From assembly GCA_016195205.1 (NCBI GenBank), contig JACQAB010000073.1, positions 1 through 9,824 on the forward strand: a stretch of DNA of 9,824 bases. Reading direction: 5' to 3'. The position numbers were made by a program, and so were the translations under genes. The stretch comes from Pseudomonadota bacterium. GTDB taxonomy: Bacteria; Pseudomonadota; Alphaproteobacteria; UBA9219; RGZA01. This document shows positions 1-5,463 of this stretch, in pieces; position 1 is the first letter of the stretch; every line of letters starts with the position of its first letter. The notes under the pieces were generated by a model. The model saw only the letters and a program-made list of their open reading frames with translations. It was not told the DNA's origin and made no database searches.

Positions 1-678
1 GCCCCCAGCGGCTTCCAGCGCCTTAACGCGCACCAGCATGGCCCCGCCCGCCGCGGCCGCCACGCTGCTTTTCGGATCACGCACGTATTTATAGGGGTAA
101 TAGAACAGGAACAACGACACAAAGGCCGGGATAAGAAATTTTTCGGCCCAGCTTTGGCAGTTCAGTTTCACCATGAAAGAGGCCAGTGATAATTTGTCTT
201 TCTCGCAGCGCGCCACCAACTCGCGCAACGAAGAAGGCCCGTGTTCAATATCCGCGTCGGTGAAAAGGATGTAATCGGCCTTGGGCATCTCGCGCTTCAC
301 GGCTTCCACGCCCGCGTTCATGGCCCATAATTTTCCGCTCCAGCCCTCGGGCAGCGTGGGGGCCGATACGATTTTCAGCCGCGCCATTTGGTACAGGCGT
401 TCCGACACCTCGCGCGCCACCTGCGCGGTGTTGTCGGTGGAATGGTCGTCGATCAGAAAAATAGTGTAGGGACCGGTGTAATCCTGGTTCAGCAGTGAGC
501 GTATGGCGCGGGCAATCACTCCAGCTTCGTTCCGCGCGGGGACGATAACCGCTACATCCGGCGTGGTCAGCGGCGCGTTTTCGGGCCAGGGCTGGGGCTT
601 TTCCAGCCAGAACATGCCGCGAAACGCGATAAGATAAACCCAGACCGTAAGCGAAAGGGCGGTAAGAACAGCAAGCAT
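1..678 (-). CDS. hpnB: Hopanoid-associated glycosyltransferase HpnB, 3' end beyond window
   Basis: Family 2 (GT-A fold) glycosyltransferase, read by hand from ATG at 678; 226 codons are visible and the frame is still open at the left edge. HpnB-type proteins are around 380 residues, so about 60% is present. The N-terminus is a hydrophobic membrane segment (residues 1-20), then a short linker with RGMFWLEKPQPW, then the nucleotide-binding start VAVIVPARNEAG (about 43-54), LIDDHSTDNT, LPEGWSGKLWAMN and the metal-binding DxD-type motif FTDADI. PEGWSGKLWA together with the hydrophobic N-terminus is typical of HpnB. A GGAGAG ribosome binding site lies 10 bases before the ATG. It is in line with and downstream of hpnA, but 452 bases apart. 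The family is assigned by its place in hopanoid gene clusters; the exact sugar transfer is not settled. Confident in the family, slightly less in the subfamily. Confidence 0.88.
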   Translation of the reverse strand, partial: MLAVLTALSLTVWVYLIAFRGMFWLEKPQPWPENAPLTTPDVAVIVPARNEAGVIARAIRSLLNQDYTGPYTIFLIDDHSTDNTAQVAREVSERLYQMARLKIVSAPTLPEGWSGKLWAMNAGVEAVKREMPKADYILFTDADIEHGPSSLRELVARCEKDKLSLASFMVKLNCQSWAEKFLIPAFVSLFLFYYPYKYVRDPKSSVAAAAGGAMLVRVKALEAAGG

Positions 679-1130
679 TGGTTAGAAACTCTCCATGAAT
701 CCGGTGGGGTTTTTTAACATATTAATGGCCGTCTCCCACCATAAATAACTTGTCTTATGCCCATAAAAAATGGATAAATTCGTTCCCTCCACTCGAGTTT
801 AGCGCGGGAGAATAAAATGTATAAGCGCTTAATGTCAGTCTCGGGCCTTCACGGCCTGCTTGCTGGTTTCGATCAATCCTCCGAGCGCACTGTAAAATTT
901 CGCTCACCGCCGACATTCGCTCCCGCGCCGCCGCCGAAGGGCCCCTCCGTTCCTCCGCAGCCTTCGGGAGAATTCTTTGCTTCCGGACCGCAAGGGCAAT
1001 CCCGATATTATGGATTAAGGGCAATGGTTGAAGGAGCGCGCGAAGCTCATATGACGGGCCAGAGGCTTAGAAGCTCCGCCCGTCCTGCGGGAAATCCGCG
1101 GCCCTATGGCCTACGCAGCTTCGGCCACCG
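679..1130. other. 452-base gap between hpnA and hpnB with a row of hairpins
   Basis: No convincing gene. The hpnB-proximal part (about 679-830) is AT-rich and probably forms the hpnB leader. A weak minus-strand promoter can be proposed: CTGACA (838-833), 18 bases, TATTCT (814-809). The rest (about 930-1130) is GC-rich and contains successive inverted repeats: CCGAAGG/CCTTCGG (934-940 with 961-967), GACGGGC/GCCCGTC (1053-1059 with 1078-1084, with an inner GCTT/AAGC) and TGGCC/GGCCA (1107-1111 with 1123-1127). The last ends three bases before the hpnA stop codon. A plus-strand frame at 817-1134 (105 codons, ATG preceded by CGGGAG) is open, but its C-terminal part is encoded by the hairpin repeats and it resembles nothing I recognise. 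I do not call it a gene. Confidence 0.6.
1107..1127. repeat. TACGC/GCTTC palindromic element at the 3' end of hpnA
   Basis: Hairpin with stem TGGCC/GGCCA around the core TACGCAGCTTC. The same core idea (TACGC...GCTTC inside a variable GC stem) recurs at 3221-3251, 3287-3322, 6575-6600 and 6618-6643, so it belongs to a dispersed family. It lies just beyond the hpnA stop codon on the hpnA transcript. With no U-run it is not a standard terminator, but it could protect the mRNA 3' end. Confidence 0.6.
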
Positions 1131-2117
1131 CTAGCAGTACCCGGCTTCTTTAAACCACTTATAGGCATCCTGCACGGCTTTGCTTGCCGGGCGGTGCGTA
1201 TAGCTCAATTCACTTTCGGCCTTGGCGGAAGAAAAGAACATTTTATGTTCGGCCATGCGCAGGCTGTCGGTGGTGAACATCGGCTCGATCCCGGTAAGGG
1301 TAGCAATTCCTTCCAGAAGATCTGCGATGGGGAATAAAGCCTTGCGCGGCAGTTTGATGCGCGGCGGCTTGAAACCCGCGGTTTCAGCGATCAGGCGCAG
1401 CAGCTCGGACAATTCCAGGTTATCGCCGCCCAGAATATACCGCTCGCCCACCACGCCCTTTTCAAAGGCCAGTAAATGGCCTTCGGCCACGTCATCGACA
1501 TGCACGATGTTCAACCCGGTATCCACATAGGCCGGCATGCGTTTGCGCGCGGCGTCGATCACCAGGCGTCCGGTGGGCGTGGGTTTTAAATCGCGCGGGC
1601 CCAAAGGCGTGGACGGATTGACAATCACCACCGGCAGGCGCTTTTCCAGGGCCAGTTCGCTGACCAGCTTTTCGGCCAGGAATTTGGAATGCTTGTAGGG
1701 CCCGATCATGTCGGCTTCGCTGACCAGCGTGTCTTCGTTGGCCACGGCACCTTTTGGCGCATAACCCAGCGTGGCCACCGAGCTGGTGTAAACAATGCGT
1801 TCCACCCCGGCTTTCAGCGCCGCTTCCATCAACAGGCCGGTGCCCACCACGTTAGTTTGATACATTTGTTTTGGATTGGGCACCCAAAGCCGGTAATCGG
1901 CGGCAATGTGGAAAAGCCCCTTGCAGCCGCGCGCGGCGCGCACCAGCGAGCCTTCATCCTCCAGACTGCCTTCCGCCAACTCGACCGGCAGGTCAAGCAC
2001 GTTACGCCGGTCGCTGTCGGACCGCACCAGAGCGCGCAGCTCGTGTCCCGCGGCGATAAGGCGCCGCGTCACGGCCGAACCCACAAACCCGGTGGCGCCT
2101 GTGATTAGAATCTTCAT
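1131..2117 (-). CDS. hpnA: Hopanoid-associated sugar epimerase HpnA (SDR family)
   Basis: Extended short-chain dehydrogenase/reductase of the NAD-dependent epimerase type, 328 residues from ATG 2117, the normal length for HpnA. Seen in order: the Rossmann motif GATGFVG (residues 7-13), LFHIAADYRLW after the fourth strand, the TSS catalytic serine region (about 111-113), catalytic Y141 and K145 (YKHSK), and NPSTPLGPRDL followed by KPTPTG, a segment characteristic of HpnA. Cytoplasmic. Such genes sit in hopanoid (squalene-hopene) clusters, and hpnB follows here on the same strand. I chose ATG 2117 rather than ATG 2126: a TATAAT box covers 2130-2125 and includes bases of the upstream ATG, so transcription should start at about 2117, and family members begin MKILVTGATG. 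There is no Shine-Dalgarno sequence for either ATG. The exact substrate is not known from the sequence. Confidence 0.9.
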   Translation of the reverse strand: MKILITGATGFVGSAVTRRLIAAGHELRALVRSDSDRRNVLDLPVELAEGSLEDEGSLVRAARGCKGLFHIAADYRLWVPNPKQMYQTNVVGTGLLMEAALKAGVERIVYTSSVATLGYAPKGAVANEDTLVSEADMIGPYKHSKFLAEKLVSELALEKRLPVVIVNPSTPLGPRDLKPTPTGRLVIDAARKRMPAYVDTGLNIVHVDDVAEGHLLAFEKGVVGERYILGGDNLELSELLRLIAETAGFKPPRIKLPRKALFPIADLLEGIATLTGIEPMFTTDSLRMAEHKMFFSSAKAESELSYTHRPASKAVQDAYKWFKEAGYC

Positions 2118-2124
2118 AACGGGC

Positions 2125-2152
2125 ATTATACGGAGCCGTTTTTGTTAATCAA
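2125..2152 (-). promoter_or_regulatory. hpnA promoter, predicted leaderless
   Basis: Reading the minus strand: TTGATT (2152-2147, four of six to the -35 consensus), a 16-base spacer, then a perfect TATAAT (2130-2125). Seven bases (2124-2118) separate the box from ATG 2117, which is the normal distance to a transcription start. The mRNA should therefore begin at or next to the AUG, which fits the absence of a ribosome binding site. Confidence 0.65.
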
Positions 2153-2157
2153 ATTTG
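2141..2157. promoter_or_regulatory. Overlapping dyads between the hpnA and fur promoters, possible operator
   Basis: The AT-rich core between the divergent genes holds two overlapping dyads: TTTG-TTAAT-CAAA (2141-2153) and the perfect palindrome CAAATTTG (2150-2157). They overlap the proposed -35 boxes of both promoters, where a repressor could act on both genes. No known Fur box is clearly matched, so binding by Fur itself is only a guess. Confidence 0.3.
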
Positions 2158-2183
2158 CTCTTTAGGCCCAGCTTCTTTAATAT
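2155..2183 (+). promoter_or_regulatory. fur promoter, predicted leaderless
   Basis: TTGCTC (2155-2160), a 17-base spacer, TAATAT (2178-2183, four of six to TATAAT). Seven bases then lead to ATG 2191, the same geometry as the hpnA promoter on the other strand. No Shine-Dalgarno sequence lies before the ATG. The -35 hexamer is weak (three of six), so confidence rests on the -10, the spacing and the mirrored arrangement. Confidence 0.45.
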
Positions 2184-2190
2184 CCCCGCC

Positions 2191-2613
2191 ATGACTTCGC
2201 GCCTGGAACAGCTTTGCGTCGAACGCGGCTTGAAAATGACCGAACAGCGGCGGGTGATTTGCCGCGTGCTGTCGGAATCGACCGATCATCCTGATGTGGA
2301 AAAGGTGTATCAGCGCGCCTCGGCGCTGGACCCGCATATCAGCATTGCCACGGTTTATCGCACCATGCGGCTTTTGGAAGAGGCCAACGTTATCCGTAAG
2401 CATGATTTTGGCGACGGCCGGGCGCGCTTCGAAGAAACCCGCGAAGGCCACCACGACCACCTGATCGACATGAACTCGGGCGAGGTCATCGAATTCACCA
2501 ACGACGCCATCGAAAAACTGCAGCTGGAAGTGGCCAAAAAACTGGGCTATCGCCTGATGGGGCATAAGCTGGAGCTGTATGGCGTTAAGATGAAGGACGC
2601 CGCAAAGAAATAA
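2191..2613 (+). CDS. fur: Fur-family metal-responsive transcription regulator
   Basis: 140 residues, usual Fur length, cytoplasmic DNA-binding dimer. The winged-helix domain occupies about 1-80, with the recognition-helix segment ISIATVYRTMRLLEE (50-64). The dimerisation domain carries the metal ligands: H33, E81, H88 and H90 fit the structural/sensory site, and H87, D89, E108 and H125 fit the regulatory site (motif GHHDHLIDMNSGEVIEF at 86-102). The CxxC zinc pairs of gamma-proteobacterial Fur are absent (only C9 and C24 exist), as is usual in alphaproteobacterial Fur/Mur proteins. Expected to repress iron-uptake genes with Fe(II) or, in some alphaproteobacteria, manganese genes with Mn(II); the sequence alone does not decide. 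The start is ATG 2191: a TTG at 2155 in the same frame lies inside the proposed -35 box. Divergent from hpnA. Confidence 0.9.
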   Translation: MTSRLEQLCVERGLKMTEQRRVICRVLSESTDHPDVEKVYQRASALDPHISIATVYRTMRLLEEANVIRKHDFGDGRARFEETREGHHDHLIDMNSGEVIEFTNDAIEKLQLEVAKKLGYRLMGHKLELYGVKMKDAAKK

Positions 2614-2634
2614 ATAATGTCCTTTCCCCCGTGC

Positions 2635-2687
2635 TGTCATCCCGGCCGACCCCGGACTTGATCCGGGGGAGAGCCGGGATCCCATTT
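2635..2687 (+). repeat. REP-like double-stem palindrome, left arm of the GIY-YIG unit
   Basis: Outer stem ATCCCGGC (2639-2646) with GCCGGGAT (2673-2680), inner stem CCCCGGA (2650-2656) with TCCGGGG (2662-2668), loop CTTGA. It starts TGTCATCCCGG and ends CCGGGATCCCATTT, and both ends recur inverted at 2997-3056. Elements beginning GTCATCCCGG are a common interspersed repeat in alphaproteobacteria. It begins 21 bases after the fur stop and may also end or stabilise the fur mRNA. Confidence 0.85.
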
Positions 2688-2698
2688 GGTGTTTTTGC

Positions 2699-2998
2699 AT
2701 GCCACGCGAACTAACTTATTTCGTTTATATTCTTTGCGACAAACCGTATGGTACCTTGTATATCGGCGTGACAAGCAACCTTCCAAAGCGCACATACGAA
2801 CACCGCATGGGAGATGTTGAAGGATTTACCAAAAAATATGGATTAAAAATGCTGGTCTATTATGAGAGTTATTCATACGTCTATGATGCCATTGCGCGCG
2901 AAAAACAACTTAAACACTGGCAACGAGACTGGAAAATCGATCTCATCCATGGATTTAATCGCGATTGGAAAGATTTATACGAAGAATTAAACAATTAA
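2699..2998 (+). CDS. Small GIY-YIG endonuclease domain protein (COG2827 type)
   Basis: 99 residues, a single GIY-YIG nuclease domain with no added DNA-binding domain. Seen: FVYIL (8-12, the GIY strand), LYIGVTS (20-26, the YIG strand), KRTYEHR (30-36) with the conserved arginine and histidine, then GFTKKYG, LVYYE (52-56) and AIAREKQLKHW (64-74) with the presumed metal-binding glutamate E68, and WKDLYEEL near the end. Members of this family are short, often present in several copies per genome, and of unsettled function; a single-strand or structure-specific DNA nickase is plausible. The gene is much more AT-rich than its surroundings (by hand count about 39% GC over 2701-3000; 67% for the line at 3661-3720). 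It lies exactly between two inverted palindromes, and the last two bases of its stop codon belong to the right one. No ribosome binding site is seen. The context suggests a foreign or mobile origin. Confidence 0.88.
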   Translation: MPRELTYFVYILCDKPYGTLYIGVTSNLPKRTYEHRMGDVEGFTKKYGLKMLVYYESYSYVYDAIAREKQLKHWQRDWKIDLIHGFNRDWKDLYEELNN

Positions 2999-3056
2999 AT
3001 GGGATCCCGGGTCGCGCTCCCTCCGCTTTCGCGGAGGTCGCTTGCCCGGGATGACA
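2997..3056 (-). repeat. REP-like double-stem palindrome, right arm of the GIY-YIG unit (inverted copy)
   Basis: Outer stem ATCCCGGG (3004-3011) with CCCGGGAT (3045-3052), inner stem CCTCCGC (3020-3026) with GCGGAGG (3031-3037) around a four-base loop. The reverse complement begins TGTCATCCCGG and ends CCGGGATCCCATTT, identical to the ends of the left arm. The middle differs, with a different but equally self-complementary inner stem. Its first two bases lie inside the nuclease stop codon. Confidence 0.85.
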
Positions 3057-3096
3057 TCTAACGGATAGGTTGGCCCTTATACCCGTGTTTTAAGGT

Positions 3097-3125
3097 TTGA
3101 CCCCCCACCCAGCCTGCGCTACCTT
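3097..3125 (+). promoter_or_regulatory. Promoter of the tRNA-Thr gene
   Basis: TTGACC (3097-3102, five of six), a 17-base spacer and TACCTT (3120-3125, three of six) place a start near 3132, 17 bases before the mature tRNA. The GC-rich stretch after the -10 is typical of stable-RNA promoters under stringent control; that reading is an inference. Confidence 0.5.
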
Positions 3126-3148
3126 GCCGCCGCATTTGCCTAAAAAAC

Positions 3149-3223
3149 GCCGTTGTAGCTCAGGGGTAGAGCAGGGCTTTCGTAAAGCCAAGGTCGGGGG
3201 TTCAATTCCCTCCAACGGCACCA
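3149..3223 (+). tRNA. tRNA-Thr (anticodon CGT)
   Basis: Complete cloverleaf with encoded CCA. The acceptor stem GCCGTTG/CAACGGC is fully paired. D arm GCTC-AGGGGTA-GAGC; anticodon stem GGGCT/AGCCA with loop TTCGTAA (anticodon 3181-3183, CGT); T arm GGGGG-TTCAATT-CCCTC with one G-T pair. It reads ACG codons. One oddity is a G-A mismatch at the top of the anticodon stem (positions 27-43). The encoded CCA (3221-3223) is at the same time the outer stem of a repeat hairpin that follows directly. Confidence 0.95.
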
Positions 3224-3251
3224 CGCTTCGCCCCTGCGGGGCTACGCGTGG
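3221..3251. repeat. Palindromic element abutting the tRNA 3' end
   Basis: Outer stem CCACGC (3221-3226) with GCGTGG (3246-3251), unpaired TTC/TAC, inner stem GCCCC/GGGGC (3230-3234 with 3238-3242) and loop TGC. It belongs to the same family as the elements at 1107, 3287, 6575 and 6618 (GCTTCG...CTACGC core). Its outer stem uses the CCA of the tRNA. It could also end or trim the tRNA precursor, although no T-run follows. Confidence 0.65.
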
Positions 3252-3286
3252 CGCGGCCGCCCGCAAAAAGCGCAGGGGCGAGGCGT

Positions 3287-3322
3287 GCCCGGCGAAGCTC
3301 CCGTTAGGGAGCGTAGACGGGC
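3287..3322. repeat. Palindromic element of the same family
   Basis: Outer stem GCCCG (3287-3291) with CGGGC (3318-3322), inner stem GCTCCC (3297-3302) with GGGAGC (3307-3312), loop GTTA, and the GCGAAGC/GCGTAG core that marks the family. It lies in the 227 bases between the tRNA and the penicillin-binding protein gene, where I see no gene. A further simple hairpin GCTTGC/GCAAGC is at 3368-3388. Confidence 0.6.
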
Positions 3323-3418
3323 TCTATCCTGTTTGTGCCTTGCTACGCCTGGCGCAGCCCCGCTGCCGCTTGCTTCGGCTTGGCAAGCCAGCCCTTCCGA
3401 AGCCTTATTCGCTTTGCT

Positions 3419-3443
3419 AGGCTCGCGCTTTCATTGCGAGCCT
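3419..3443. repeat. Eight-pair hairpin just before the penicillin-binding protein gene
   Basis: AGGCTCGC (3419-3426) pairs perfectly with GCGAGCCT (3436-3443) around a nine-base loop. It ends seven bases before the TTG proposed as the start of the next gene. It could hinder ribosome entry there, or be the end of the upstream repeat array. Confidence 0.5.
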
Positions 3444-3450
3444 CTACACC

Positions 3451-5460
3451 TTGGCCAAAAGAAAAAGATCATCCGGAAAAACCCTTTCGCAACGCTTAAG
3501 CACGCATTTCACTGCGCTGTTCAAGCTTTTGCGCCGGAGCATGAAGCCGAAAACCCGATTTCAGGCGGTGATGCTGGCATTGATCTGGGGTTTCATTTTG
3601 GCCGGACTAACGCTGGGCTGGTACGCTTATGAGCTGCCCGACATTCTGCGCCGCGCCGATTTGCGCCAGCATCCGGCCATTATCCTTCAGGCGCGCGACG
3701 GCACCGAATTCGCGCGCCTGGGCGGCTATCGCGGCGAGCCGGTGTCAGTCGACACGCTGCCGCCGCATCTGGTGAAGGCGTTCCTGGCGGTGGAAGACCG
3801 GCGCTTTTACGACCATGGCGCGCTTGACTTTCTGGGCATCCTGCGCGCCAGCGTGCATAATTTTTTCGCCGGCCGCGTGGTGCAGGGCGGCTCCACCATT
3901 ACCCAGCAGCTGGCTAAAAATTTGTTCCTCGGACCTCAGCGCACCTTCCGCCGCAAAATTCAGGAGGCGATGCTGGCCATCTGGCTGGAAAACAAATATT
4001 CAAAAGATGAAATCCTTTCCGCCTATCTGAACCGCGTTTACCTGGGTTCGGGCACCTATGGCGTGGATGCCGCGGCGCAGCTTTATTTCAACAAGCCCGC
4101 ACATGACGTGAACTTGCGGGAAGCCTCTATTCTGGCGGGCCTGCCACGCGCGCCCTCGCATTATTCACCGCTGAACGATCCGCAGGCGGCTTTGGGCCGC
4201 GGGCGCGTAGTGATTCAAGCCATGGCCGATGCCGGTTTTCTCAGCGAGAAGCAAAAAATCAATGCCCTTAAGCCCGGCTCGCCCCTGCCCAAGCGTAAAC
4301 CGGGCGGCGCCTTCGAAGGGCATTACTTCGTCGATTGGGTGATGGACGAAGTGAACGACCTGATCGGCGATCAAGATGAAGACGATGTTACCCCGCAAGA
4401 CATTATCGTGCGCACCACGCTGGATATACGCATGCAGCGCATGGCGGAACGCCAGGTGCAATCCATGCTGTCTTCCGAAGGCGTGACCAAAAAGGCGGAA
4501 CAGGCCGCGCTGGTTACTCTTGGAGCGGGCGGCGCGGTGCGGGCGATGCTGGGTGGACGGAATTATGTGGAAAGCCCTTTCAACCGGGCAACGCAGGCCA
4601 AGCGCCAGCCGGGCTCGGCTTTTAAGCCGTTTATTTATCTGGATGCCTTCATGAACGGGCTAACGCCGGACAATAAAGTGCTGGATGCGCCCATTAAGGC
4701 CGGAAAGTGGACCCCGGCCAATTATGACGGCACCTATCATGGCGAGGTAACTTTGCGCGATGCGCTGGCCCTGTCGCTGAACACGGCCACGGTGCGGGTG
4801 GCGCAGCATCTGCGCATTTCGGAAATCCGCAAACTGGCGGCGCAGCTTGGCATTCACACGCCTATCGCCAATGATTTGAGTCTGGCGCTGGGCACCAGCG
4901 AAGTGACTCTGCTGGATCTGACCAGCGCCTATGCCGTGTTCGCCTCGGGTGGTGAAGCCGTAACGCCTTTTGGAGTGCTAGAGATTCATCATAAGGGCGG
5001 CGAGGTCTTGTATCAACGCGGGGAACGTTCCATGCCTCAACTGGTGGACAGCGGCGCCATTTCCCATCTTGATGAATGCCTGAAGGCCGTGGTGAGCTAT
5101 GGCACCGGCAAGGGCGCGGCCTTTAACGGCGAGCGCATAGCCGGCAAAACCGGCACCACGCAGGATTACCGCGATGCCTGGTTCGTGGGCTATACGGGCA
5201 ATCTGGTCACCGGCGTGTGGATGGGCAATGACGACAACAAGCCCATGGATAAAGTCGCCGGCGGCGGCATGCCCGCGCGGCTGTGGCGGGGATATATGGC
5301 CTCGGTGGCGCCTTCGGATGAGCCGGGACTCGGCGGCGGCTATAGCCTTCCGCAGCTAGGCAATTTCAAAAGATTCCTGGAAGATTTGTTCGGCGGGCAT
5401 GAAGAGCCCCCGCCGCCTGCGCCGGAACCCCAGCCTCAGGCCGAGCCAGACGAGGAATAA
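3451..5460 (+). CDS. mrcA: Class A penicillin-binding protein 1A (glycosyltransferase-transpeptidase)
   Basis: Bifunctional peptidoglycan synthase of the inner membrane, 669 residues. A basic N-terminus (1-37) and one membrane segment (about 39-56) precede the GT51 domain: EDRRFYDHG (115-123, catalytic E115), GGSTITQQLAKN (146-157), RRKIQEAMLA and EILSAYLN (187-194). The transpeptidase domain has all three motifs: SAFK (389-392, nucleophile S389), SLN (442-444) and KTGT (566-569). The tail (about 648-669) is proline- and glutamate-rich. It is shorter than E. coli PBP1a (about 850), because it appears to lack a large insert between the two domains. The start is uncertain: TTG 3451 gives a plausible basic N-terminus beginning with M-AKRKR, but there is no ribosome binding site and a hairpin ends seven bases before. 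ATG 3541 (residue 31) is the next good choice. thrB follows after three bases. Confidence 0.92.
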   Translation: MAKRKRSSGKTLSQRLSTHFTALFKLLRRSMKPKTRFQAVMLALIWGFILAGLTLGWYAYELPDILRRADLRQHPAIILQARDGTEFARLGGYRGEPVSVDTLPPHLVKAFLAVEDRRFYDHGALDFLGILRASVHNFFAGRVVQGGSTITQQLAKNLFLGPQRTFRRKIQEAMLAIWLENKYSKDEILSAYLNRVYLGSGTYGVDAAAQLYFNKPAHDVNLREASILAGLPRAPSHYSPLNDPQAALGRGRVVIQAMADAGFLSEKQKINALKPGSPLPKRKPGGAFEGHYFVDWVMDEVNDLIGDQDEDDVTPQDIIVRTTLDIRMQRMAERQVQSMLSSEGVTKKAEQAALVTLGAGGAVRAMLGGRNYVESPFNRATQAKRQPGSAFKPFIYLDAFMNGLTPDNKVLDAPIKAGKWTPANYDGTYHGEVTLRDALALSLNTATVRVAQHLRISEIRKLAAQLGIHTPIANDLSLALGTSEVTLLDLTSAYAVFASGGEAVTPFGVLEIHHKGGEVLYQRGERSMPQLVDSGAISHLDECLKAVVSYGTGKGAAFNGERIAGKTGTTQDYRDAWFVGYTGNLVTGVWMGNDDNKPMDKVAGGGMPARLWRGYMASVAPSDEPGLGGGYSLPQLGNFKRFLEDLFGGHEEPPPPAPEPQPQAEPDEE

Positions 5461-5463
5461 TTC

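Noticed and set aside
817..1134. 105-codon plus-strand frame with a good ribosome-like CGGGAG before ATG
   Set aside because: Low-complexity, proline/arginine-rich and partly encoded by hairpin repeats, with no recognisable domain. Kept only as a remark in the gap entry.
2191..2613. Loss of the CxxC zinc sites in Fur as a defect
   Set aside because: Absence of these cysteines is normal for alphaproteobacterial Fur/Mur proteins, and the histidine and carboxylate ligands are all present.
2149..2700. 183-codon minus-strand frame opposite fur
   Set aside because: Antisense to a clear Fur gene; its first 30 or so residues are a translation of the left palindrome.
2635..3056. CRISPR-like or IS-type interpretation of the paired palindromes
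   Set aside because: There are only two copies, inverted and not regularly spaced, and no DDE or HUH transposase is encoded. The only enzyme inside is a GIY-YIG protein.
3097..3420. 107-codon frame across the tRNA
   Set aside because: It runs through a complete tRNA-Thr and the following hairpins, so it is a chance open frame.
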